Source: Macrocystis pyrifera
Lineage: Eukaryota; Sar; Phaeophyceae; Laminariales; Laminariaceae
NCBI GenBank assembly: GCA_031763025.1
Contig: JASSKH010000040.1
Coordinates: 819,001-883,000 of the forward strand
Direction: 5' to 3'
DNA length: 64,000 nt
How positions within the stretch are numbered: position 1 is the stretch's first letter; each line of letters begins with the position of its first letter. The notes under the pieces are model-generated. The model ran no database searches, was not told the origin of the DNA, and saw only the letters and a list, made by a program, of their open reading frames with translations. Shown piece by piece: positions 25,601-37,600 of the stretch. The position numbers and the translations under genes are program-made.

Positions 25601-28600
25601 TCGGCCACCCTCAGGCGGATAAGCTTCTCCATGCCCTCCAGTTTGTGCAAGGACAGGTTGTGAAGGTTGACGAGCTCGATGTCCTCCAGCAAAAGCCCCT
25701 GGCAGGAGGAGGAGGAGAACGGGGAGGTATACACCTCTCCATCAGCCCCGCTGCCACGGTCGCTGCCGCTCTCAGCGCCAGGAATAATACGATCTCGTTG
25801 CATGACAACGTCGATTGGGATCCCCCCCGAACCTTGTGCCGAGGAGGCCGAGATCGTCCGGCTGGTTTTCACTTCTGTAGCGGTGGCACCGCTACCCTTA
25901 TCGTCACGGTTGGGCGTCATCGCCGCCGCCACTGCCGCCGCCGTCGTTGAATCCTCGATTGGCCTATTTCCTTCCTTTCTCCTCTCGGCAATTTCGGTGG
26001 CCTGCTCTCCGTACTCTGCCCCAGCCATGTGAGTAAGGTGCGATGTCTCCCTGATTCCATTGACACTACTATCACTACTACCCTGTCCGTCCTCGCTTTG
26101 GCCTTTGGGCACGTCTTTTTCTCCTTCCTCTGCTGCTGCTTCTTCTCCAGTTTCTTGCCGGAGGAGGTGGCTGTCTTGCTGCTGGTCCCCGTCGCCGTTG
26201 TCGTCGTTAGCGCCACCGCCCAGAACGCTTCTGCTTCGCTTGATGCTGCCGCCCCTGCTGCTGCCGCTGCTACTGCCGCCGCCGCTGCTACTGCCGCCGC
26301 CGCTGCTGCTGCTGCTGCTGCCGCCGCCGCCGCCGTTGCTGCTCCCGCTGCTGCTGCTGCTGTTACTTCGCTTGGTAAGACAGTGCTCTTCTGCATCCTC
26401 GTTGTTATTCTCCCGGCCAATCGATTGACACCGGTGGCCTTCCTCCCCCCCAGGGGTGGTGTCGTCGTCGTCGTCGGTCATAGCGGTGCCGATGGAGGCG
26501 CAGCCGTCGTGAACAGTGCGGTGAGGCGCTGAGCGAGGCGCTTTTCTTCGTCCGTTGCGACGAAGCATGTCCAGCGTAAGACTGATATTTCATGGTCACC
26601 CAACAAAACAAGTTAGGGGGAAGGGGGAAACAAGTTCGGAAGTCCCATCATTTTGGTCGACCAGCTAGAAAGTATCAGTGCTGGTTCAAAAAATAAAAAT
26701 GGCCAGCAAAAGATAGGGGAGAAAGTTCGGAAGTCCGAAATGTTCGGCCCAATGCAATATAGCCGATTGGAGTCAGGGAGGGACATAGCGCATCCAGATG
26801 CAACAACAACCAAAAAAGCTGACTGAAGTCAGGGGAGGACGAAGAGCATCTTTCAATCTTCGCGGGGAACATATTCTGTATGTTCCCTGCGCTACACGTA
26901 CTTTGAAGACCTAGTTTTGTTTTAGCCGTCGAAGAACACACCCACACACCATTTTACCCACCCTTAAGGAGGTTTTGCTTTCACAGCAAGCGGTGGTTTA
27001 TCGACACGCGCCGGCCGCTCTTGTGACATTTGTCTTCGTTGCAAGCGCTTGTTTCGTGGTTTTCCAGCTCGGTCAAGTAATTTTAAGTGAATGAAGTTCA
27101 AAAAGCGTTTCGACCTTTCCGTAACCATAGTAAAGCACAGTACCCCTAATACCGTAAAGACGTGCTACGGTAGGGGTACTGTACGTTTTCCTGGGCCAAA
27201 ATATTTCTGACTTCACGAGGCTCCTCCTCGGCTTAGGAAAAAAACTAAGATAGTGTACCAGTACCAAATATCGCTGGAATTATGCCATTGTTGGTGTTTT
27301 CACGTACCCTGTTGGTTGTTGTAGATATCTTCTTTTGTCGATCGGGTTTCACCTTCATTGTTCTCTCTCGCGCGTGGGGATGAGTCTCTCGGGAAAAAAT
27401 AAGTACACCCAAATCGTATACAGCATGCATCTCTAACGTCTGTCATATTTACGACCAGACTGGTATATCACACCTGACGCGTGCTAATACGATAGGGGTT
27501 TCAATTCAGTAGAGAGCCTGTTGCCAATTATGCGAGATTTGGTCTAATTGGCTCAGGGACAGAGCTAGGGTCATTCTGGTTGGCTCAGGGCTCGGGTTGG
27601 GCTTAGTTCTATTCGTCTTGCGCACAGTGTGGTTCAACCATTCTCTCGAATAAGTGATAAGCAACCGTCTTGCAATTAGGGGTAGAACGTTTTGGCCGAA
27701 ACATTTCTAACTAGCGGAGCTTCTCAATCGAGGAGGAACTAACTATTGAGGGGTATCCCATTTATTTGCGTTGCAGAAAAGTATTCGTAATTCCATCAAC
27801 TACGTCTAGGCCACATGGGCTTAGTCACCGAGTGAGTTAACCCTACCGTCTTTCTCTCAAGAATCAGTTTTGGGCGGAAGATACGTATGGAGCTTAAGCA
27901 GCGGACGTTCAGAAAAAAATAGGAGTTACGGCGTACTCGTATCGTAGCACGCACTACTTTAAGGCTGGTCTATGTAGCAAATATAAGCGAGTGCGCTCGA
28001 GAGAATACGCCTCACCTCCGACAGGCGTGATGCAAGGAGGCTTCCTTACGAGTGACGGGTCGACCGTCCAGTAACTCGAGACCGGGGATACCCCTGGGGG
28101 GGTAGCGAATCACATGAGTGGGTCGGAAAAGGTTGTGGTCGAGGTGTTTGCACTGGACGCAGAGGGCGTGGAAGGACAGGGACTAAGATTTACGCGCGTT
28201 GGCCTGGCTCGCCGCTACACGGCCTCGGTGCGAGGCTTGCCGAGTGATCCTAATTATAAAAAGAGGGGACGCCAGCACGGCGTCCCCCTGTCAGAAAATC
28301 CCACACGCTCCTCGGACGACAGCGCACCACTACAACAGCACGACGAAAGCAGCGATACTGATCCCACACATTCCACCCAAAAATTGGGTTCAGGAGGTTG
28401 TTTACTGACTGAGGCGTGGACATCGTCGAACAAGACATTACAGCAGTACATATCAGTCCCAAACTGCCTCCCTTCCTCTGCTCCCCCCGGAAGAATGAAG
28501 TCAAGACCTGGCAAGAGTCGTGCTACTATGGTAGGAGTATATAAATACCTACTTAAATGTTCTGAGAATTTTCTGATGCTCCTCACTTGGGGAGCTCTAT

Positions 28601-31600
28601 ACCTTCACCCACAAACTCGTTTTGAGAAAAGCAAAAAAAAATTCAACCCGATAAGCACTCCCGAAGGCTAGGTTTGCTATCGGATATCGTAACACGATTT
28701 TTTTTGTAAAATACTTACGGAATTACTGTGATTCTATCGATATTCGGTTAAGGAGTTAAGGAGCCCGGTGTCGGTGGGATTTGTTTTGTTTGGTCAATAA
28801 AAAAAAGTCCTACCCCGATCATACTATTAATAGCACCTATAAAGCGCAACACTAACGCTATCGTGGCCTGCAGCCTTTCTGTCTGTCTGCCGAGAGATAC
28901 CTGATGGCGGCCCCGCGGTAGGTCCGCGCCGACCGAAGAGGATTCGCCCTCATGTCAAGCACGGTCAACGACGGGGCGATTCGCCAAAGCGCCTGCACAG
29001 TGGTTGTTTTGTGAACGGAACATCAAGTGAGGCGCACGGTATGTGAAGAGCCAAGGACCGATAGGCGAAGGAAGTTAGGCGAGAAGCCCCAGATCCCTTA
29101 TTTTTTACTGTACCAACTACACCGTGATGTGTTTTTTCGTTATCACGGAGATGGTGAAACAAAGCCAGCAAATACCTTGCACTTGAAGGGCATATGATTT
29201 TTTAGTCAATCCAGTTAGACCACTTCACTGTACATCCACCTTTTTGGGGAACAAGCATTGTAGTCGGCTGATTTTAGCAGTTCGAGTAGCGAAAAGGGAT
29301 ATTTAAGCCTGGGGAAGGTTGCCAAGCGGGAATACCAGCAAAACATCGAATCAAGGACGCCGAGGAACCGTTGACTAGAACAGCCGAGAACCTCGCCGAC
29401 CGCCGACCTATTGTATGTCCTTCACAAGATGCATACAACCTCGTATTGGTAGCATACCCAGCTTTTGCATGGATTAGTTCCGACGAAAAAAGCGATCCCA
29501 CAGCCGAGGCGTTTTTTTTCAACGTTTATTATATAAAAAACCCCGTACACCTGTGTGAAGAAGAACCGCGGTCCTCCTGCTCACCTTCAAGTCGTCCAGA
29601 TTGTGTATGATGTTGTTGTTCAGATCCAGTCGGGTCAAAGAAGCCAAGACGAACTCTGCGGTCGCGGTTGTGGCCGCCACAACTGCAGATTGAGGCTTTC
29701 CCCCAGTCCCCTCGCCCCCACCACTACCCCTTCCCCCGTCCCCGGCGGCGACACCGCCTGACGCCCCCGGGCTACCGCTACCACTACGGGTAGGAAGCCT
29801 GCCGCTAGGTCTCGCTAGATCATGCCCATGTCGAGAAGACTCCTCCGCGGCTACGGTGGTACTGATTCTTCTCGCGATCGAACTGCTGGCGGGGTCGGGA
29901 GCGTCGGAAGGCGTGTTGCACCGCTGCACGCCTTCGATGATGTTGTAACCCAGGTCGAGGTGTTGAAGCTGGTTGAGACCGGCGAGTCCGTCGAAGTGAG
30001 ATATCTCGTTGAAGCTCAGGATCTGTAGCGCGCGTACGCGGGGGGGTTTTGTTCGACACAAGGTCTCTAAGAATAACAGAGGATCGACATGCAGAGGGGT
30101 TGCTCTCTAGGTATATATATATACACAGAAGATTCATATTTTTTCGTAGAATGAGGCCGGCAGGCAGGCAGGCAAGCAGGTAGAAAGGGGAAGGGAGAGC
30201 TTGGGCAGGGAGGTGACAACGATGGATTTTCGTGAAGTGATGCGTCCTTGCTTCTAAGGCCGACCCTGTTTGAGCTATTTACGTATAGAAGCGCACAGCA
30301 GGGTCAATTTAGTTCGCCGCGGAGAAGCTAGTGCGTTGGGAAGAGAAAGGAGGCGCGAGTGCGGAACCTAGTCGATGCTTGGCTTATAGAGTGGTCATAC
30401 TTTGTATTTCTTGAGCGAGTAGATTCAGTTACAGCAGTTACAAACTGGCCAAGGTTCTCAGACGATTGCCGCGCGGTTGCCACGCCTACGGTTGCGTATG
30501 TACGTGTAACCACACAAGCCAAGTGGAAACCTGCACGTGGAGACAGAGAACCTGCTCTGCGTGCCTTGATTCGATCAGGCATATTAGGCATCGCACTCGA
30601 AAACAGAACGATATAAGCGTCAGCCGTAATATCACTCATCCTGGCGAGGAATGGGATGGGAGGCGCGAAAACGATGGGTGATAACGACAGACCAACCTTT
30701 ATAACCTTCACATCGACTCCTTTCGCTCTGAATGATGGCTAAAAAAAGGTATGGATAGATGGGTTCAAATCCGCCAAAAGAACGAACGGTAGCCGCAGCA
30801 CCATTTGCCAACTTGATCTAAAGAAGAGATGAGGTGGGAGCGGGTAGGGGGAGGGTACTCATGTCATGCATGGCCACAGTCGTATGATAATAGACCCTCT
30901 CATCCCTAAAATGCCAGGGAGGAGCACGCCAGGCTTTCTCGGGGGGGGGGGGGGAGGGTACTCATTTCCATGCATGGCCGTAGTCGTATGACCATAGACC
31001 CTCGCATCCCTACAATGCCAGGACGGACCACGTCGGGTTTTCACCGACCAGGCAGACATTCCTTGCACCAAGCGCGAAGTGTCGTGAGGTGTTGAGTGAG
31101 TCGCATGAAGGGTGAGCTGATCCTACTAAGAACCGATCTTGACGCGGATTTTCTTGCATATGGATGACAGCGTCAATGAATTGATTTATTTTCTGGTAAT
31201 GGCCACGTCTAGAGACAGTAATGGGTTTAGTATCTCACTGCCTCGCGGGAGTCTTACCATATACACACTACGTGATACGTTCACCCCCTTGGGCGTAGTT
31301 AAGGTTCTCCCCGCACAAGAATGATCTAACTTCACCGCCAGCCGTGGTGACCGCCAAAAAAAAAAACGGTACCGTGACTGTCTGACTCTCACGCAGTGAG
31401 AGGCGTGTTTTACAGCGTTGTCGCCAACTGACGCCAACCCAACTTATCTGCATACGAGGTATATAATTTAGGGGGGGGGGGCTTTTACAAGTGTTCAGAT
31501 TCGATTTACTACAATGATATCTTGCCGTAGACGGCTAGCCCTATGATAAAACATGTCGCCACAAGAAACGGTACCGTGACTGTCTGGCTCTCACGCAGTG

Positions 31601-34600
31601 AGAGGCGTGTTTTACAGCGTTGTCGCCAACTGACGCCAACCCAACTTATCTGCATACGAGGTATATAATTTAGGGGGGGGGGGGCTTTTACAAGTGTTCA
31701 GATTCGATTTACTACAATGATATCTTGCCGTAGACGGCTAGCCCTATGATAAAACATGTCGCCACAAGAAGTTCCTCACCAACACTTTGAGGTTATGGCA
31801 CGCTTCGAGCCCTTCGATCGCTCGCACCCCCTGTCCGTGAAGGCTAAGACGAGTGAGCAGGTGGCCGGACCCAACCGCGCTAGCCCAGGCCGGTATGCTT
31901 CTTTCGCGCGCTACGACTTGGCCGTCGCTGCCGAACCCCGCCCCACACCCCTTGCCGTTTTTCGAGGAGGGAGGGGTGCCTAGCGCGGGGGCCGAGGGTT
32001 GCATCCGAAGCGCCTTTGATATTCCAGTTTCGTACCTAACGCCAAAGCCGTTTCAACAATTGGAGATGAAGGAGAAGGAGGACGAGGACGGGGGGGGGGG
32101 GGGGGGGGGGGGGGGGAGGAGGAGGAGGAGGCGAAAAATAAAGTGCCCTCGCAAACCAATTTTAATGGTGACGGTCTTTAGTTTGGTCAATCGATGGGAA
32201 TCATCACGTGAAATCTCCACCGTCTACACCCGACACGCTCGTGCTTCTTTGATTGACAGCAATGCCTTTCAAAGAGCGGACGCAGATCGTCCCGCCGTCA
32301 AACGAGGACGCAATTGTACTGATGTAGGCTGCTTTGGAAAAACACTCATTCTCTCTACGGCTGACGGGCTGGAGACTTTACTGGCATCGCAGGCGTACGG
32401 TATACGGAGTGAGGTGCTAAGACGACCGCGGTTGTGGAAAGGTAGAACGCACGGAGCGTGTAGTCGACACCGATGGACCTCGACCGCCCTGATACTGTAC
32501 GGTGTGGAATTGAAGACACCGTGACTAGGCAATGCATGTCGTACTGCCGAACAACCTCTATCATTTACAATGTACCACCGTAGCAGAGCACGGTGTCAAA
32601 CGTTCCTGATTTCTCATACCGTCCGCAAGTCTCCACCTTTTCCAGCTGCGAAATGAGCGACGCCCCCGCACAACTTCCAAGCTCAGCATCGCGCCCCCAC
32701 TTGCTAGAAACGCACGAGGAGGACCTCTTACGGATGGAAACCAACCCCATGATATCAGCAGGCGCGGAAATTGACGACACCTCGTCAATGTATATTTCCC
32801 ACTAGGCCTGCACAGCCTGTAACCTTGACAACGTGCCACCACCGCACGACCCTTTACCGTAACGCTACTGCTCAAATCTGCGGTATGCTAATACAGCGAC
32901 AAGAGACGTCGTGCAGCGTTCCACTCCATGGCTGACGTGGGGTAGTACGATCGATGCGCACCTCGCTATATACCTGATGTCGGGTGTGCATGAGGGAGCC
33001 CACGCCCATCGTCAGAGTTCCCAAGCAAATATATGGCATTTTTACACCATGCTACAGTATGGGTCCGCCAACAAGCAAGACCTAATCTTGGCAAGCCTGA
33101 GATTCTTATTGGAGCGCCATCTCCCCACAACCTTGAGCATAGGCTGTTATATAGGATTTAGTGTAGATTTTACCACTGAGCCGTTTCTATTAACCCAATT
33201 TTCTTAGCGTTCTACAAAAAGTAAGCATTATGTTCTTACTGGGCACTTTCTTATTGGCGGGCCTATAGTGTACATACACAGGGCGCATTGAACATAATGA
33301 TCTTCAACTTTGACGCATGGCCGAGGCGCGTGCCTTACGATCGCGACCCTCGTTTTTCCCTTTTGTTCTGTCCCCTGAGGAAGGATCCCGACTACTCGCG
33401 AAGGTTTAATATCACGAATCGACGTGCTGTCACGTCGGTCTGGCATGAAGCGTTTTGGGGAATGGGACGAAAAACACCTCCTGTAGAGGTCCTTACGGTG
33501 TGCTTACGTAATGCTGTGGGGCAGTCAGTATATTCCACCGTACCGGCTAACTCACTCGGTGAGCGCTCAGCATGGGTTCGAACGGCTTCGAGACACAGTA
33601 TGTATATGGCGTCAACTTGTTCTCACGTGAAAACTACAACAAATGTAAATGTCAGAATGTTGCGTTCATCGCGGCTAGGTCTCCCAAACATAGCCCTCTC
33701 GGCGCCGCCGACTTTGCCACTCATGGCGTAAGACTCACCTCGCAGAATAGGAAGCCGCGTCTATCTCGAGTTGTCGCGCCAGTCGCGCGAGGGGGATCAA
33801 GAAAGGTAGGACGTCTGTTCCTCCCCCCGCCCGCCCACCGCTTCCACCGCCGCCACCGGGTGACGCGGCTATTGCCGCTGATGCTGATGTATTTGAAGGC
33901 GGAGCCGCTCTGAGAGAAGAAGGCGAAGGAGTGCCCGAAGTAAGCGATGAAGATCGGGAGGAGGGGGCGAGCTCGTGCCTCCACTGGTTGACGCGCTGAC
34001 GCACGCCGTCTTTGATGGCTTGCCCATCCTTCAAGTGGGAAAGAGGTGAGGAGGGGAGAGGGCGTGAAGCGATATGCAGGTAGAGACACAAGGAAGGTCA
34101 AAAAGACGCGGGCGAGATGGGTGTCAAGGGCGGCAGGACGCGAAAGAGAACCGCAGTATAATAAAATAGACCCTCAAGTGGAGGCAAATGTGGAAACAGG
34201 AACAAAGAACACTGAGGGGACCAAGGACGGAGGAAGACCAAACGACCAAGGAACAGCAACGGGACCAAGGACGAAGTGAACGCAGCATTTTCTAGTTATC
34301 GTCTATCCTACGTAGACGGGGAAGAGATGAACAGGGGAGAGGGCGGGAAGCGATGCAGTGGGGTAGAGAGATAAAAGTCGGGTCGAAGACGTGAGGGCGG
34401 GGGGGGGGGTGGGGAGGGCACGAGGAACATAACAATTGGAACAGAAAATAGGCGAAACATTGGCGGCAAACGTGGGGGCAGGAATACAATGATGGCTATC
34501 GATTGACATTGCGCGTAATTGGAGAACAACTATCCTGAGGCAGGTTGAGTTTGTGTCATCATGAAATTTTCTTCTGATGCCGAAGTTCCCGAGCGATCCC

Positions 34601-37600
34601 AGCCGACCGACGTATACATCGTTTCGCAGCGTTAATTTGGTGCCACGCGTAAAACAAGCATGTTCCCCCCCCACGGAAACAGGCCGTGGTAATGCATACG
34701 ACGCAGACACAAATCCAAAAAAAACACCCAACCACTGCCTTCGATGACACGCTGAATTGTTACAGTCGATATGATGCTACTAGCAGGTGATGTTGGAAAC
34801 ATATATGGTGCCCGACCGCTGCCTTCGATTCGTCGCCGCATTGTTATAGTCGGTGCGATACTAGGTTGATGTCATAATCTATCACGCGATATATCGCTTT
34901 GACCCTATTTGCGGCAAGGTGTGGGCGGCTAGTCTGAGCATAGGCGTGCATCACTCGAGGTACCACACTCCACCCTCAAAACTTTCCTGCACGATATTGT
35001 CGCTACTCTTTTACGGTTCCGCGCACATCGAGAAATTAGTTGTCACCTTTCCCATCTCGGGTGAAATGTCGAACTCGATAATATATTCCGGCAGAGCCAG
35101 CGCGCCATCCAGCACGTGCCATTCCTTCAAAATTTTTTTGTGTAAGTTACGTCGCGGAAAGTGGAGCAACCAGAACATCGGGTTCGGTTACGATGCTCTC
35201 GAACTTCCACGCATTCACAGAGAACAGCATGGGTTTATCGTTTTTCTGCCACCTTGCTGGCAGGTGCCAGTTGAAGAAGTAATCTACAGTAGCCTCAAAG
35301 AAGCTGTTTCTGCAACGTCAAAAAACGTCTCCGGCATGAAACTATATCAGGTACGTACCAGAGGTGTATAGCTCGTCATGGTACCGCCTGTCTTTTCGTG
35401 CTTCAACCCAAGTTCACCTGGTACGAAGGCGAAGCGTTCACGCCACCAACACCGCTAGCGCCGCCGCCGCCACCACCACCAGCGCCCCTGCCCCCATCGC
35501 CACCACCACTGCTCCCATCCCCTCCGCTCCCCTCCCCCTTTCCAGCGGAAGAAATGCACACTGACTTGAAGCCGGTCGCCCAGGTCTCCCTCAGAACATT
35601 CACAGGTGGAGTCGCACCGCTACGACCATTGCCACCGTCCGATCGTGGTGCCTGTAAACGCCGAGTTCGGCCGGTGTACACCTTCACCACGAGCACCCTA
35701 CACACGGGCGACACTATGCTTCCGTTCCCCATCCCGACCGAGGCCGGTGGTGCCACGCCCGCGTTCCTTTTTCTCGTCCTCGCCGCAACAGTAGCTGTCT
35801 CTTCGCCGTTTATCCCGGGGATGTCCGCTTCGTTCAGGTGCGTGGATAGCACGACCGTTTGAGGCAAGCGGGAAGGGCACCCCTCTTCTCCGCTTTCGGC
35901 TGCCACCGCCACCGCCACCGCTTGGGCTTCCGCGCCGGCACCCATCGACTGAGAAAGCGGAGGATTAATTGGCTTGGTGTTTGACGATGAAGACCCTGCG
36001 TTTTCCCCCACCCCTCCCCATTCAGCACCCGCGTCAGTTTCGGCCCAGCCGGGCAGATGGAACCCATCCTCGGCGAGCTTAAGGAGATCCGGCTGAATGG
36101 CTCTGCTGCTGCGGCTGCTGCGGCTGTTGCTGCTGCTGCACCCGCTCTCGCTTGCTCCGCTCTTACCCCAATCGTCGACGGCTCTGTTCATGCTGAACTC
36201 GAACCCGGCCGTCCTTCCTCTCCTTCCCGTATAAAAGAGGTACTCTACGCTTCGCGCCCGTGATGGGTTCAAGCGTTTGCCGGGTTTTTTTTTGCCCTCG
36301 GCGCTAGACTTATTACCACCGTTAGTGCTGGGATCCTTGCCGCCACCGGTGCCCACTTCCGACCCGGCAGGCTGATCACGGTGCACTCTTTCGCGTGTGT
36401 CCGCCAAACTTTCGGTTGTCGTACTGTCATCACTTTCGTTGGTCGTGCCGTTAGGTCGATCCCCCCCCTCGGTGGAGTCGTGCTGCTGGCTACGAGTTTG
36501 CGTGACCGCCCCTCGTCTGTTCGGCGCCGCTCCTGTTGCTCCTGTGTCCCTGCCACCTACGCTGCCGTCGTTCTCGAAGCCCTGAACTGCACCCATTTCC
36601 TGATTGCACCAAGCGTCTCCACCCGTCAAGGCTCCCGACACTAGGCTACATGCTTCCCCGGCAGCTTGGGGGTCCGAAGCTCCGCCTTCGAGGTGGGCTC
36701 CACCCCCCGGGGCTGAAGAGGACTCGTCGGTACGTTCTGAACCAAGCGAGGGCGTAGAAGAGAAGGAGCGCCCCTCGCAGGAAACGCTTGGTTCCACGAC
36801 CACGACGCTCGGGCCCGCTACGGTAATTGCCGTGGAACATATGGAAGTATCAACGCTGCCGCTACCGCCGCGGCCGCCGCTGCTGCCGCTGCCGCTGCTG
36901 CCGCCAGCAGGTTGAGCTAACGCCACACTAGGAGGAACAATATCCCCTTCGCGCACGCCATCCTTATCAGCAGTGACTTCTCGAACGCATTGGTCGAAAC
37001 GATTTTTCAGGAACCGATTGTGGATGCGGATTACGCGCGATACCTTGACGCCAGGGGCGGCCCCTAGTCTCGATACCGTGCTCTGCGTTTCACACCAAAA
37101 ATGCAGGTAGAGTGTTGTGTCCAATGTATGTATATACGTATGCACGAAGTATGTACTTATATTTGTTCAGACCAGTTCTTCATTTCAGATAGTGCGGGAT
37201 TAATTATGATGAGAGTACCTCCGGCGACTGGTGCTAACACCTCGCTCCCTTACAATACAGGTCCGCACAGTACAGTGTTGCGACTGCTCCTTGCTTTTGT
37301 CGTGTACTACTGTTTCTTAATTTCTTCCCAGAACTCATTGAGCGAAAGAGAGATGTATGGTCCATTTCTTACGTGCGGTCAATTTAGGAAGCAGCAGGTA
37401 CCATTCTGACAAAAAATATACCAGGTATGACACTACGGGGCGAGGGTAAACTGAACCATGGCGCGGGTTTTCGAGGGTAATTGCCTAGTGTATGTATAAT
37501 AGTTCATGTCGTGTCCGGACGAGAACTTCACACCAATAGGTTTCGGTTTCGAAAAAAACGAACAATACGTGCGGCCCGCGTCAGTCTTCACGATATCAGA

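Noticed and set aside
25357-26532. Plus-strand frames over exon 14 of the LRRC9-type gene
   Set aside because: They are antisense shadows of the Ser/Gly-coding repeats; the minus strand has the conserved LRRs and matching splice phases.
31853-32524. 223-residue plus-strand frame
   Set aside because: It starts antisense to exon 10 and continues through a poly-G run; composition and length fit chance.
34919-35371. 150-residue plus-strand frame
   Set aside because: It overlaps exon 8, whose minus-strand product contains the conserved ALPEYIIEF segment; no domain on the plus strand.
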